Shown in pieces: positions 14,769-24,123 of a DNA stretch of 31,830 bases. Source of the stretch: a virus. The stretch covers positions 1 through 31,830 of the IMG/VR virus record IMGVR_UViG_3300050020_000451. One strand, 5' to 3'. Every line of letters starts with the position of its first letter. Position 1 is the stretch's first letter. The notes beneath the pieces are model-generated. The model had not been told where the DNA came from and ran no database searches. It was given only the letters and a program-made list of their open reading frames with translations. The position numbers and the translations under genes were made by a program.

Positions 14769-15044
14769 ATGTCGACCTATCCCTCCTGGCGCTATCACCG
14801 CAATGGAAAGAGCCAGTTGATTCATAATCCCGATCAGGAACCGCAAGGCGCGGACTGGGCGAATAGCCCCTTTCCCCAACCCCATTCGCAACCCAAACTC
14901 CCCGAATGCTGCCAGAAGCTCGCCGACAAGTTCGACGCGGCCTGGGCCAAGCGCACCGCCGAGGATGCCGCCGAGATCGTTCGGCTCAAACTGCTCGTAG
15001 GAAAAGCGGCGAAACCCGCCAAAGCCCCAAAAGCCAGCGCGTAG
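14769..15044 (+). CDS. Small hypothetical protein (91 aa)
   Basis: GAGGA upstream of the ATG at 14769 supports the start. The product has an aromatic, basic N-terminus (MSTYPSWRYHRNGKSQLIHN) with a motif like 'WRYH..GKS.LI.NPDQE' typical of small phage proteins of unknown function. It then has a Pro/Gln linker and a helical C-terminus (FDAAWAKRTAEDAAEIVRLK) ending in a Lys/Ala/Pro tail. It lies directly before the second gp4-like gene. Confidence 0.65.
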   Translation: MSTYPSWRYHRNGKSQLIHNPDQEPQGADWANSPFPQPHSQPKLPECCQKLADKFDAAWAKRTAEDAAEIVRLKLLVGKAAKPAKAPKASA

Positions 15045-15080
15045 TCCCGGCAGACATTCGAATTTCCCGCAGGCCAACCC

Positions 15081-15827
15081 ATGGACACAGTACTTGATCT
15101 CCTGACCGACATCGCGGTCGATCTGTTCGTTATTTCCGAAGGCCAGACCCTCAGCGACGACGACGCGACTATTCTGTTTCGCGCCCTCAACAAAGTGGTG
15201 GATAGCGCCAACGCCGAACGGTTGATGCACTTTGGGATTCTCAAGAAAAGCTACGCGCTCACCGCCAACAAGGGGCAGTACACCATTGGTCTCACGGATC
15301 CGGCCTCGGCCGACTTCAGCGAGACGCGGCCCAATTTGTTTCAGACGGCCTCCATCGTTCTCTCGGGAATCATCCGCCATCCCCTGGACATCAAGACCTC
15401 GGTACAGTGGGCCGCCATCTCCGAACCCGGCAAGATCGCCAACCTGCCGAAAAACTTCTACTGCGACTACAACTGGCCGGTTGCCACGCTCTACTTCGAT
15501 CCGGTCCCGGTTTGCTCCATGGCGACTGCGCTCGAGGCCTTCGTCTGGAATCCGCTGCCCCAGTTTGGGGCCAACACCGACCCGGTCAATCTGCCGCCCG
15601 CGTACGCCGAATGGCTGGAATACGCCACCTGCCTGCGCGCTGCGCCGAAGTTTCTGAAGCCGCCAAACGATGCGGTCATGCAACTGTTCGCCGCCGCCGA
15701 CGCACGGGTGAAGCGATTCAACGCGCAGCAGTTGGCCGGCATGATGGGCGAATCCACCACCGGGAACATCCCGCAATCCCCCGCGCCCTCGGTCAATCCC
15801 GTCGCTCCGGTGCCGCCTCAGCAGTAA
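15081..15827 (+). CDS. Second gp4-like head-tail connector protein
   Basis: The 248-residue product shares its layout with the gene at 13540: an N-terminal helix pair (ILFRALNKVVDSANAERLMH), a beta hairpin LTANKGQYTIGLTDP (compare LTPGKGDYTIGLDP), a strand pair ending in ATLYFDPVPVCSMATALEAF (compare the FWAVPTVAYQMALYLW region), and a helical region with AYAEWLEYATCL. The C-terminus is Pro-rich and likely flexible. Two diverged copies of one adaptor type suggest successive rings beneath the portal, or one acting as tail hub. The assignment is by internal similarity and location. Confidence 0.65.
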   Translation: MDTVLDLLTDIAVDLFVISEGQTLSDDDATILFRALNKVVDSANAERLMHFGILKKSYALTANKGQYTIGLTDPASADFSETRPNLFQTASIVLSGIIRHPLDIKTSVQWAAISEPGKIANLPKNFYCDYNWPVATLYFDPVPVCSMATALEAFVWNPLPQFGANTDPVNLPPAYAEWLEYATCLRAAPKFLKPPNDAVMQLFAAADARVKRFNAQQLAGMMGESTTGNIPQSPAPSVNPVAPVPPQQ

Positions 15828-15845
15828 ACGCCCGCTAAACACCCC

Positions 15846-17411
15846 ATGCGAATTTCCAAGCAGTCGGCAACCCCCTTCCTTCTCCTTGCCGTGATCTGTG
15901 CGGCCGCCGGGTTCTGCCTATGGCCCGAGCTCACCCCGACGCCCGACTTGAACGATGGTGTTCTGCACCTGACGCTGATCCAGGGAATGGCCCACGCAGT
16001 CGAGCAGGGACGGAATCCTTTCAACTTCTGGTCACCTGAGATCGGCCTCGGCCAGCCCATTGCGCGGATGTACCAGCCGATGGGACATGCCCTGGTTGTA
16101 CTCATCTACTTCTGCCTCGGCAAGAGCGTCTCGCTGGCCACGCTGTTTCTCTGGATCAAATTTCTGGCCATGGTTCTGATGCCGCTGAGTTTCTTCCTCG
16201 CGGCGGGACTTCTGGAATTGCCGCCGGGTACCCAAGTGGCTTCGGCTCTGCTCTGCCTGCTGGTTTCCGGCGATGCGTACGGCATCGATCTCAATTCCTA
16301 CGTATGGGCCGGCCACGGTCTTTTTCCCCAGTTGCTGGCCACGCACTTTCTGCTGTTAACCATCGGATTCGGGTGGCAGGCCATCCGCCATGGCAGACGC
16401 TGGATTCTTCCAGCGCTGTTCCTGGCAATGACGGGATGGACCAATCTGCTATACGGATACGCCGGCGCCCTGACGCTGTGCCTCATCGCCTCGGTACCCG
16501 GTACTCCCTGGAAACACCGCGCGCGCCAATTGGTCAAGATCGGCCTGCTCGCGTCCATTTGCGCCGTCCCGAAACTACTCGCCTGGCTGGCGTACCCAGG
16601 ATCGTTCGCCGGGGGAGAATCGGGGACGCGCGCGTGGATGTCGGACAGCTTCGGTGCCGCTCGGGTTTTGCACGATGCGTTCGCGGGCGAGCTGCTGGAC
16701 CATAACCGCTGGCAGGTGCTGACCCTCTTCGCGGCGGTTGGCATCGCTCTCGCCCTTTGGAAGCGCTCCGCGCAGACGACCTTTCTCCTGACGGCCTGCC
16801 TTACTTGGCTGTTGCTCTTCTGTGGACGCCCAGCGTGGGGTGATGCCCTGTATCTCATCGGGATTACCCCGCCCATGCCCCTGCACCGATTAATTGGCCC
16901 CGTGCAGCTCTTTGCGGTGCTCCTGGCCGCTCTGGCCCTCGGATCGGGATGGGAACACTCAAATCCCCGCTTCTGGTACGTCCTGGGCGTTCTCTTAACC
17001 CTGAGTCCGGCTATTCAGGAGCGCCGCACCTATCTCCAACAGAATTTCACCTGGGCGGCGGAAACGCGCGCGGCATTCGAGGCGGACGGTCCGGCGATCC
17101 AGGCCGCTTGCAGCCTCGCTAAGTCCCGCGGCGGCCGCGTCTTCGCCGGCTTGCCCTTTACCTGGGGCGCCGCATTCAGGATAGGCCAGGTCCCGGTGTA
17201 CGCACTTTTCCCCGTCCGGCAGATTCCCTCGGTCGGCTTCTACTACATTTCGTTCGACGGTCTGGGCATGTACTCCTTCGATGAGCGCTTTGCCTCGGAC
17301 TACCGGCGTATGGACGTACGCACCGTGATTCAGCCGGTGGAGAGACCCAGGCTCTTCAACACTTTCTTGCTCGCGCAATACGGCCGGTTCTCGGTCTATG
17401 GAGTGAATTGA
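15846..17411 (+). CDS. Polytopic membrane protein, GT-C/PTPS-related-like
   Basis: The 521-residue protein has about ten hydrophobic segments (for example residues 10-27, 82-122, 130-142, 163-178, 186-216, 230-248, 290-304, 312-326, 350-368 and 376-390). A soluble C-terminal part follows (about 395-521). The first loop after TM1 carries an acidic motif, DLNDGVLH (34-41), and then [15 protein letters not shown] and YQPMGH, a layout like GT-C glycosyltransferases and PTPS-related membrane proteins that use lipid-linked sugars. It lies 18 bases after a connector gene and one base before the tailspike gene, so it is transcribed with virion genes. It could modify host surface glycans, or be cargo. 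Enzymatic activity is inferred. Confidence 0.7.
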   Translation: MRISKQSATPFLLLAVICAAAGFCLWPELTPTPDLNDGVLHLTLIQGMAHAVEQGRNPFNFWSPEIGLGQPIARMYQPMGHALVVLIYFCLGKSVSLATLFLWIKFLAMVLMPLSFFLAAGLLELPPGTQVASALLCLLVSGDAYGIDLNSYVWAGHGLFPQLLATHFLLLTIGFGWQAIRHGRRWILPALFLAMTGWTNLLYGYAGALTLCLIASVPGTPWKHRARQLVKIGLLASICAVPKLLAWLAYPGSFAGGESGTRAWMSDSFGAARVLHDAFAGELLDHNRWQVLTLFAAVGIALALWKRSAQTTFLLTACLTWLLLFCGRPAWGDALYLIGITPPMPLHRLIGPVQLFAVLLAALALGSGWEHSNPRFWYVLGVLLTLSPAIQERRTYLQQNFTWAAETRAAFEADGPAIQAACSLAKSRGGRVFAGLPFTWGAAFRIGQVPVYALFPVRQIPSVGFYYISFDGLGMYSFDERFASDYRRMDVRTVIQPVERPRLFNTFLLAQYGRFSVYGVN

Positions 17412-17412
17412 C

Positions 17413-20406
17413 GTGAAACGACTCCCGATATTTCTACTGGCCGCATGTCTCGCGCCCGCGCTATTCGCTCAGAGCTTGAGCCAACCCTCGCCCCACGAGC
17501 CGATCCCGAGTACCGTGGCGCACCTACCCGCAGCGGCTTCCGCCACCAACCGGGTCTTCCTGGTGACCGATGGCGCCAGCACGAGCGACTGCACAATTGG
17601 AATGGGGACCTCACGGTCGCTCTGCGCGAGCAACGGCACTTCCTGGATCGCGGTGGGCGGCGGTGGAGCGGGAGCGGCCAACATTCAGGCGAACGTCGCC
17701 GGGCCCGCCACCACGACCGGTGCCATAAACATCACGGCTTTGGGACTGACGTCCACGACTTTGAATTCCCTGGCGGCCATGTGCTATACGGGGACCGGAT
17801 ATGCGTCCAGCCTGGTGACGGGCGACTTGACTCCACTGGCGTGCTCGGTGACCACGCGCAGCACCAGCGCAGTCACGGTGACGTTCAGCAATTCTTCGAA
17901 CGTCCTAGTGGTTATCAACGCCACGGGAACGGGGCCTCAGGGAATTACAGGCGCCTCCGGACCGACCGGCCCAGCTGGGGCTACCGGCGCCCCGGGCGCG
18001 ACCGGGGCGGTAGGTCCCTCAGGCCCTAGTGGAAGCACCGGGATTACCGGCGCCACGGGTGCTACGGGAGCCACTGGTGCCATCGGACCATCAGGGCCAA
18101 GCGGAGCAAGCGGGGGCGGGGCTTCCTATCCTGGCTGTACGGCAGACGGCTCCAACGGGATCACCTGCACGGGCGGCCTATCTGCGGGCGTCGGGGGAAG
18201 CGCAGCGGGAGCACTCCATCTCGGGCAGGGGACCACGGCGACCGCTGGCACAACTGAAGTGGTTTTGTACGGCGCTTCGGCCATCACGTCCTACAAGATG
18301 CGCCTCCCCAGCGCCGCGGCGACGGGGTTCTTGCTCGGGACCAACACGGCAGGGGACGTGGTCCAGACATTCGTGGCGCTGAATACCGGGATTATCGACA
18401 GCAACAACTATGCCAGCTTTGCGGCGGCCTGCACGGCGGCGGTGTCAGCGACATCGAACCTGCTGGTGGGTAAAGCTTGGACCGCGCTCACCACGCAATC
18501 GTGTGCCGCGCCGATCACGTTCACGGAGTCCGGGAGCTTGCAGCCCGCCTCCGGTCAGACCATCACGCTGACGGGCACGGTCACGGCCGGCTCGTATCAG
18601 ATATTTGACATCTCCGCGAGCGGGCTATTCGCCGTTGGACCCCACACGCAGGAAGTCCTCGCCACATGGTTCGGTGCTACGGGCGGCGGGTCCGTGGATG
18701 ATACAGCGGCGATCCAGGCGGCGATCAATTCTCGCAGCACGTCTGGTGGGACCATACGCCTGCTGGCAGGAACTTACAAGACCAGCGCCGCGATCACGAT
18801 TACCACGACTGGAACGATTCTGGTAGGGCAGGAATTCCCCACAATCACAGGCAACGGCTTCACGATCATCTCCAGCACGTCAACCACGGCAGACGTAATA
18901 ACCGTTAACGGCACGGGGACGAATTGCAATACAGGGGCCATCGCGTGGCCCACGGTGCGCAACCTGGCAGTGACTCGCTCTGTGACCGCATCTGGGAGCG
19001 CGAAAGGAATCGACATCTACGACGCCTGCTGGGCGCGCGTAGAGGATGTAGAGTCGGACGATAGCGTGATCGGCATATATGTCTACAACGCGGCCGATAC
19101 ATATCTAAACAATCTCCAGATCGGTGCGATGACCGGGACTGGCACGAAATACGGAGTTGTCATCGACAGTTCATCGTCTGGCGCCAACAACAGCACGTGG
19201 CTGAACCGTGTGGCGGTTACAGGTTCAGGGGGGGCTACCACCGGGGTTTATCTGCACGGGGACTGTATTGGGGATACGTTCATCGACTCGCTTCAGAGCA
19301 GCGGCATTGCCTACGGCGCGCAAATCACATCGACCTACCACGGCAGTTCTTACTGCAATGGAGATGTTATCCTTACCCGTCCGGTTTTGGATGGGGTGTT
19401 GACGGCAGGGATCGTCGTCACCAACGTCTACGGAACGGGCATCGCGTCCGTCAAGATCTCCGGAGCGCACATTGTCTCTGCGGCCGCCAGCGTGATCGGC
19501 GTCGATGTGGAGAACAGCAGCGGAGTGCTGGTGACCAATTCGGAAATCACGAATTCCGGACAGGCAGCCAACAAAGGCATTTACGTCAACGGGGCTAACT
19601 CGCAGAACAATGTGTTCAGCGGGAATACGATCTTCGGCGAGTCCACCGGGATCGGCCTGAACTCGACAGCGAACAACGTGGTGAGCGCCAACGCGATCAG
19701 CGCCGATTCCGCCTACACGACGGGCACCGCCATCGCGGCGACCAGCGCGACGTACAACACGATCACCGGAAACTCCCTTCAAGGGACGATTACCAACGGG
19801 ATCACTCTGGACTCCGGCAGTACGAACAACATCCTGTTTCCGAACACGTGCAACATCACGGGAACGTGTCTGGCGGACAGCGGTACGGCGAACGTTTCAC
19901 TCAATGCCAATGTAGGCACATGGAATACAACCCCTTCCGGCGCGAACCTGGCGGCGGCGCTAACCAGCGCGCTGCCGAACAGCAAGGGAGGAACGGGTGG
20001 CGATTCCAGTTCCAGCACGGGCTACGCCAAAGTGGCCAGCGGAACTTGGGGATACGCTGCTATCCCGGCTGCGGATCTTCCCTCTACCCCGTCCAGCATC
20101 GGGGCGACCACGCACACGATGACGGCCCCGCGCGAGTACTTCTTCTGCACCACGGCAACCGCTTGCTCGGTGACATTGCCGGTGCCTGCCGCTGGATACG
20201 AGTTCTGCGTCCGCTCGGACAACAACGTCTCCGCGGCGATCACCTTGGCTGGTCGCACGAGCATCTACTACGAACTGCCCGCCCGAACTGGGTGGGGTAC
20301 GGTAAGCGCGGCCCTAGTATCTTCCGGGGCGGCTGTAGACAACCAGGTCTGTGTGATCGGCTACGACGCCACGCACTACGCGATCATGTCGAGCAAGGGG
20401 TTCTGA
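17413..20406 (+). CDS. Collagen-like, pectate-lyase-fold tailspike with signal peptide
   Basis: The 997-residue protein starts with GTG at 17413. Order: signal peptide (1-19, cut before Gln20), an N-terminal beta region, a Gly-X-Y collagen-like stretch (174-235, about 20 triplets), a linker, and a pectate-lyase-superfamily entry motif [20 protein letters not shown] (419-438). A right-handed beta-helix of repeating Asn/Gly/Thr/Val turns runs to about residue 815, followed by a linker and a C-terminal domain (about 895-997) ending [14 protein letters not shown]. Trimeric beta-helix tailspikes bind and often cleave surface polysaccharide, and the collagen part would act as a shaft. The secretion signal is unexpected for a tailspike. 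Substrate is unknown. Confidence 0.85.
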   Translation: MKRLPIFLLAACLAPALFAQSLSQPSPHEPIPSTVAHLPAAASATNRVFLVTDGASTSDCTIGMGTSRSLCASNGTSWIAVGGGGAGAANIQANVAGPATTTGAINITALGLTSTTLNSLAAMCYTGTGYASSLVTGDLTPLACSVTTRSTSAVTVTFSNSSNVLVVINATGTGPQGITGASGPTGPAGATGAPGATGAVGPSGPSGSTGITGATGATGATGAIGPSGPSGASGGGASYPGCTADGSNGITCTGGLSAGVGGSAAGALHLGQGTTATAGTTEVVLYGASAITSYKMRLPSAAATGFLLGTNTAGDVVQTFVALNTGIIDSNNYASFAAACTAAVSATSNLLVGKAWTALTTQSCAAPITFTESGSLQPASGQTITLTGTVTAGSYQIFDISASGLFAVGPHTQEVLATWFGATGGGSVDDTAAIQAAINSRSTSGGTIRLLAGTYKTSAAITITTTGTILVGQEFPTITGNGFTIISSTSTTADVITVNGTGTNCNTGAIAWPTVRNLAVTRSVTASGSAKGIDIYDACWARVEDVESDDSVIGIYVYNAADTYLNNLQIGAMTGTGTKYGVVIDSSSSGANNSTWLNRVAVTGSGGATTGVYLHGDCIGDTFIDSLQSSGIAYGAQITSTYHGSSYCNGDVILTRPVLDGVLTAGIVVTNVYGTGIASVKISGAHIVSAAASVIGVDVENSSGVLVTNSEITNSGQAANKGIYVNGANSQNNVFSGNTIFGESTGIGLNSTANNVVSANAISADSAYTTGTAIAATSATYNTITGNSLQGTITNGITLDSGSTNNILFPNTCNITGTCLADSGTANVSLNANVGTWNTTPSGANLAAALTSALPNSKGGTGGDSSSSTGYAKVASGTWGYAAIPAADLPSTPSSIGATTHTMTAPREYFFCTTATACSVTLPVPAAGYEFCVRSDNNVSAAITLAGRTSIYYELPARTGWGTVSAALVSSGAAVDNQVCVIGYDATHYAIMSSKGF
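17932..18117 (+). repeat. Collagen-like Gly-X-Y coding repeat
   Basis: About 20 consecutive Gly-X-Y triplets are encoded, with GATGAT-type units (Gly-Ala-Thr) and GPSGPS-type units. Codon variation within the repeat is large (GGC, GGA, GGT and GGG all used), so it is not a recent slippage expansion. Phage collagen-like segments typically form triple-helical fibre shafts. Confidence 0.85.
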
Positions 20407-20408
20407 CC

Positions 20409-21764
20409 ATGCGACTACTGATAATTCTGACGTTCTGCGTATCCTGCTGGGGGCAGATGATGCAGGCGATTGTGGGGCAATCGGGCGCGTCTGCGCCTCC
20501 GCTGCCCGTTACATCATCCATCGTTGGCGATTGGACACCGGATGGCTGCACGAACGGAAATCCAATCAGCACCATAACGGATACAGCGACTACGCCTCAC
20601 AACTTAACCGCCACTGGAACTGCCAGGCCAACTTGTGTTTCAGGAGTGGCAAACGGACATTCGGTAGCGAGGTTCGATGGGGTTGCAAACTCAATGGCAT
20701 CCACCTCATTTACGCCTAGCGGATCAAACACCGTGTTCCTCGTGGTGGCCAACGTGGCGTACAATGGATCGCTCGGTATGCTCTTCGATTCGGTTGCTAA
20801 CCTGCATAGCTCCATCGCAACCGGGGTAGCGCTCCCGTCCGCGATATTGCGGATGTATAGTGGCAACGCATGGTCGCCATCTAATGGAGGGGGCGGACTA
20901 TTTGCCACTGGGGGGGCAAATGCGGACCTCGTGACAGCATTTTTCAGCGGCGTGTCGAGCACTAGCACCCTACAGGTGAACAGAAACGCTACGGTGACTG
21001 GCAATCCAGGGACACAGACCATTTTCGGCGGGGTAGTAGTGGGCGGCTATGGATCAAGCTACCAAGTTGGCATGGACCTAGTAAGGTTGATTGTGTGCGA
21101 CGGCAGTTTGTCGGGGACCAACAAGACGGCAATTGAAAATTATTTGATCTATCAATACGGGGTTGGTGGAAACAAGATTCTAATGGTAGATGGGGACTCC
21201 ATCACTAATGGATACGGTCTGTCCAGTCCCTCTACCCAAAACTGGGCTTCACAGTTCGTAGCGTCCAACCCAAGCTATAAACTGATCAATATGGGTGTGA
21301 CTTCTCAAACTTGCGCAACAATTTTGACCAACTACCCAACGACCCAGGGCTTACAGTACTCGACCCTACAGTCTAAAAACATTTACTGGCTCTGGTGCGG
21401 CACTAATGACATTAATTATGGGGCAACGGATACAGCCCTAGAAACCACGGTGCAATCCATAGCAGTGGCAGCACATGCAGCGGGGGTAAAAATAGGGTTC
21501 GCCAGCATTATCGCGCGGAACGGTTTCAGCACCGGGCAGGAATCTTACAGGCAAGCATTCAACACGTGGGCCAGGGCAAACTGGGCGACCTATTTTGATG
21601 AGTTCTCCGATCTTGGCAATGATTCGACTATCGGGTGTCCGACCGGAAGCCCTTCGGTGTGCTATGGAAATACGACATACTTTCAGGGAGACGGGATTCA
21701 TTTGACCGCCACGGGAGCGACGTATGTGGCTTCGCTGAATAGCCCGTACATTCTGGCGTTCTAG
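20409..21764 (+). CDS. SGNH/GDSL-family esterase with lectin-like N-terminus and signal peptide
   Basis: The 451-residue product opens with a signal peptide (MRLLIILTFCVSCWG, then Gln16). Residues about 40-250 resemble a concanavalin/LamG-type beta-sandwich (SVARFDGVANSM, NTVFLVVANV, GGVVVGGYGSSY and LIYQYG at its end). The SGNH core follows: block I DGDSIT (Ser264 nucleophile), block II near NMGVTS, block III CGTNDINYG (Gly331, Asn333) and block V DGIH (Asp428, His431). The full set of catalytic residues is present. Such enzymes in phage tails remove acetyl groups from surface polysaccharide. The gene follows the tailspike by two bases and lies where GC content starts to fall. Confidence 0.85.
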   Translation: MRLLIILTFCVSCWGQMMQAIVGQSGASAPPLPVTSSIVGDWTPDGCTNGNPISTITDTATTPHNLTATGTARPTCVSGVANGHSVARFDGVANSMASTSFTPSGSNTVFLVVANVAYNGSLGMLFDSVANLHSSIATGVALPSAILRMYSGNAWSPSNGGGGLFATGGANADLVTAFFSGVSSTSTLQVNRNATVTGNPGTQTIFGGVVVGGYGSSYQVGMDLVRLIVCDGSLSGTNKTAIENYLIYQYGVGGNKILMVDGDSITNGYGLSSPSTQNWASQFVASNPSYKLINMGVTSQTCATILTNYPTTQGLQYSTLQSKNIYWLWCGTNDINYGATDTALETTVQSIAVAAHAAGVKIGFASIIARNGFSTGQESYRQAFNTWARANWATYFDEFSDLGNDSTIGCPTGSPSVCYGNTTYFQGDGIHLTATGATYVASLNSPYILAF

Positions 21765-21955
21765 TGGCTACAAGTAGGGCGCCTGATGGCACTGTAACGG
21801 GTGGCTCAGGTTACACTGTCGGACCCGGCGTAAATCAGAGAGTAGCAACCGAGTATAAGATAGTCTCTTCGATACAGACTGGAGTCACGGCCTCAATCTC
21901 ATGGGCGAATTCTGGTGGTGATGGCTTCGCAATGCCAGTGGTGACACTCAAATGA
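21764..21955 (+). CDS. Small ORF, possible remnant of a fibre end domain (63 aa)
   Basis: The GTG at 21764 overlaps the TAG of the esterase gene and the stop overlaps the next ATG (ATGA), so it is tightly coupled on both sides. The product, with VNQRVATEYKIVSSIQTGVT and ending FAMPVVTLK, resembles the last strands of beta-sandwich domains that close many tail proteins. No separate domain is complete. It may be a detached C-terminal piece left by recombination, or a short real subunit. Confidence 0.45.
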   Translation: MATSRAPDGTVTGGSGYTVGPGVNQRVATEYKIVSSIQTGVTASISWANSGGDGFAMPVVTLK

Positions 21956-22773
21956 AATACATTTTGACCACATTGCTATTGGCATCAAGTCTGTTGGCAC
22001 AATGGACCATCACGATGTCAAGCACCGGTCCAAGTTCGCTGATCTACAACAGCGTCGAGTACAACGGCGGGGAAATCAGTTACCCAATCCACTATGGGCT
22101 AGGCTCGGGATCAAACTGCTCAAGCCCTGTGAATAGCGGCGGTGCTCCTATTAACAGTACAACGACCGGCTCAAGCTATGTTGAGTATACGACTACCGGC
22201 AAAGTTAAACTACGGCAAACGGTCGTTGATGCTGGTGGAGGTCAACTTAAAATTACGTTCTTGTGGACTAGCCTTGATTCCGTTAACACATTGTGCTGGG
22301 TACAAACGCCTGCCCTGATTTTCACCACACCAACACCTGGGTTTAGATCATCGGACAATGGAGCGGTCATGGACTACGATCACCTTCCGGCAGAGATCGT
22401 CAACGCAACCCCAAACTCGTTTGCTATTTGGAGTGGACAGACATACAGCAATAAAGGCGTCCAGTTGAGCGTGAGTCAATTAAGCGGTGGTACTCAGACT
22501 ATCCAATTGAGTACCCAATACACCAGTGGCGTCCCCATATATAACGATCTTATAACATATTCTCAGCCGATTGCCCCATTGGGAACATTTTCCGTTGATG
22601 TCTATATATCGGCAGGTTCTCCCACCGCGACGATTGACACTCTTGCAGCGCCCGCTTTGGCTGCGCAGAACGCGGTGCTTCCGGTAACGATCCCATTAGC
22701 AAACCGTGAAGCAGTCTGTACATGGTTCATGTCGGACACTTCGTATCTTACGGCTATCAATCCAAGGGGCTAG
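21952..22773 (+). CDS. N-terminal part of an exported glycosidase-like tail protein, ending at an in-frame amber codon
   Basis: The 273-codon product starts with a clean signal peptide (MKYILTTLLLASSLLA, then Gln17) and continues as a beta-rich domain with few charges, ending SYLTAINPRG before TAG at 22771-22773. The reading frame continues without another stop for 450 codons, and the sequence over the stop reads smoothly (INPRG-stop-FTPTLNALD). One base change, TGG to TAG, would explain it. I therefore regard this and the next entry as one original gene of 723 codons (21952-24123). Whether it is a null mutation, read-through or an assembly error cannot be decided here. Confidence 0.7.
   Translation: MKYILTTLLLASSLLAQWTITMSSTGPSSLIYNSVEYNGGEISYPIHYGLGSGSNCSSPVNSGGAPINSTTTGSSYVEYTTTGKVKLRQTVVDAGGGQLKITFLWTSLDSVNTLCWVQTPALIFTTPTPGFRSSDNGAVMDYDHLPAEIVNATPNSFAIWSGQTYSNKGVQLSVSQLSGGTQTIQLSTQYTSGVPIYNDLITYSQPIAPLGTFSVDVYISAGSPTATIDTLAAPALAAQNAVLPVTIPLANREAVCTWFMSDTSYLTAINPRG
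22771..22773 (+). other. In-frame amber codon joining two halves of one gene
   Basis: TAG lies in the same frame as the upstream signal-peptide ORF and the downstream 437-codon ORF. No ribosome site precedes the first downstream ATG at 22810, so independent re-initiation is poorly supported. Several other genes in the window end in TAG (22771 aside: the terS gene at 2458, 12658, 14648, 15042, 21762 and 24285), so the amber codon is not generally reassigned here. Confidence 0.75.
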
Positions 22774-22809
22774 TTTACTCCTACGCTCAATGCCCTGGAC
22801 TCTGCGGCA

Positions 22810-24123
22810 ATGCAGGCAGAAATCAACTATCTTGTGGCTAATGTGATTTCTAATTGCCAGCAGTCGCACGGTCAAGCGGTTTATATTTGGGACGTAGAAG
22901 GGCATCAGTTCGGTGGCTGGACCTACATAGGGCATCCCAGTCTCTTGCCTCAAGTTGCACCAGAGATGAACGCGGTTATTGATTCAGCGATTGCATCGAT
23001 TCAAGCGGCAGGACTGGATGTGGCATTTACACTTCGGCCTCAAAAGCTGATGGCGGCGAGCATCCCACCATCGACGTGCATGTCAGCCAACACCACTAAT
23101 AGCACATATTCTTCTGGAACAACATACTCTAAAGGTGATGTTGTCATTGCATCCCCTTCAGTCACTTGGGGAACTGGCACGTCAACTTACATTAGCGTTA
23201 GTGATGGAAACACGGGCAATTCAGTTGGGGATACCAGTTGGTGGTGGAATGTTGACTACTGGAACGACACACTAATTGACACATCGAAGATCAACACGTA
23301 CCCTACCGATACCACGTCCAATCTGTATTGCAGCTACACGAATACATGGTCTCCGTGGGGACAAGCACAGATCATGCAAACACAGCAGAAGTCACTCTCT
23401 GCGGTACAAGCGGTTTTGCAAGCGGATATCACATACGCACACACACGATGGGGGAATCGAGTTAGATTTTATGTGGATTCGACTACGTTTCAGTTTGCTT
23501 ATGATACGTCTCTCTGGAACGCTCTAGTTTCCGCCAATCCGGGAGTTTACTTCTCACCGGAGGAAAGTATCGTGAGTTATTACAGCGTCGCGTTCCCTTA
23601 TGTTGTGGATGACTCGTTGAGCGCATCGGACCGAGCACTAAACCCAAAGTATTTTGGTCTGGTGGCGATGGGTTCTGATTCCGCTGCGGTGGTGGGCATT
23701 GCGGCAGGAGACATATCAAGAGTTAATAGCACGTGGTACACGAACTCCGATGCACTACAGCAGTTGGCAAATAGGACTGCAGCGATTGTGATCAATTCAT
23801 CGATGACTGTCACGGATACAGGAACGAGCACCCAACACACATACACGGGAACTCCCGGAACGATCCTGTCCTATCCCGTAGTGATGCGCAGGTATTTCGC
23901 CGCCAGTAGCGGTGCGCTCCCGGCCTCGACCACCTACTGCGAACAGAAGGGAGCAGCGGCTTGCTACCAGGCTGGGGTACCTACCGGAGGGGCCACGGTT
24001 GACCTGACCGGCCTGCCGGTGTCGGAGCTTCGGTACTACGACTTCGCGGGCAATCAGGTGTTGGCGGGTTCTGGGACTCGTTTCTTAAGCGGGCGAAGTT
24101 CCCTGTCAGGGAGAACGCAATGA
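22810..24123 (+). CDS. C-terminal part: CBM-like insert and putative TIM-barrel hydrolase
   Basis: The 437-residue frame holds strand-end acidic motifs typical of a TIM-barrel glycosidase: AVYIWDVEGHQFGGWTY near residue 24, VAFTLRPQKL near 71, VRFYVDST near 218 and GVYFSPEES near 246. Between them lies a segment like a CBM5/12-type sugar-binding module (TYSKGDVVIAS, then TYISVSDGNTGNS and SWWW, residues about 104-145). The last 80 residues return to high GC and form a small beta domain (LTGLPVSELRYYDFAGNQVL). The nearest ATG is at 22810, but the true start is probably the signal-peptide ORF upstream of the amber codon. Family placement is tentative; the catalytic residues are not assigned. 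Confidence 0.6.
   Translation: MQAEINYLVANVISNCQQSHGQAVYIWDVEGHQFGGWTYIGHPSLLPQVAPEMNAVIDSAIASIQAAGLDVAFTLRPQKLMAASIPPSTCMSANTTNSTYSSGTTYSKGDVVIASPSVTWGTGTSTYISVSDGNTGNSVGDTSWWWNVDYWNDTLIDTSKINTYPTDTTSNLYCSYTNTWSPWGQAQIMQTQQKSLSAVQAVLQADITYAHTRWGNRVRFYVDSTTFQFAYDTSLWNALVSANPGVYFSPEESIVSYYSVAFPYVVDDSLSASDRALNPKYFGLVAMGSDSAAVVGIAAGDISRVNSTWYTNSDALQQLANRTAAIVINSSMTVTDTGTSTQHTYTGTPGTILSYPVVMRRYFAASSGALPASTTYCEQKGAAACYQAGVPTGGATVDLTGLPVSELRYYDFAGNQVLAGSGTRFLSGRSSLSGRTQ

Larger units (their letters stand above)
20560..23880. other. Low-GC island within the adsorption cassette
   Basis: Sampled 60-base blocks here give about 40-50% GC, against about 58-73% in blocks from the scaffold and connector genes. 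Codon choice shifts to A/T-ending codons (for example AAT, ACA, TAT, GTT). Both borders fall inside genes: within the esterase N-terminal region and about 240 bases before the end of the glycosidase-like ORF. This is the pattern expected from recombinational exchange of receptor-binding modules. Borders are approximate. Confidence 0.65.

Noticed and set aside
14586-15842. Minus-strand frame of 418 codons over the second connector
   Set aside because: Antisense to a supported gene and to a small gene with a clear ribosome site; no domain visible.
17932-18117. CRISPR-like or tandem DNA repeat
   Set aside because: The periodicity comes from Gly-X-Y coding and the DNA units vary; there are no conserved repeats with spacers.
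19848-20408. In-frame upstream extension of the esterase gene
   Set aside because: It overlaps the tailspike C-terminus in another frame, and the signal peptide at 20409 fixes the true start.
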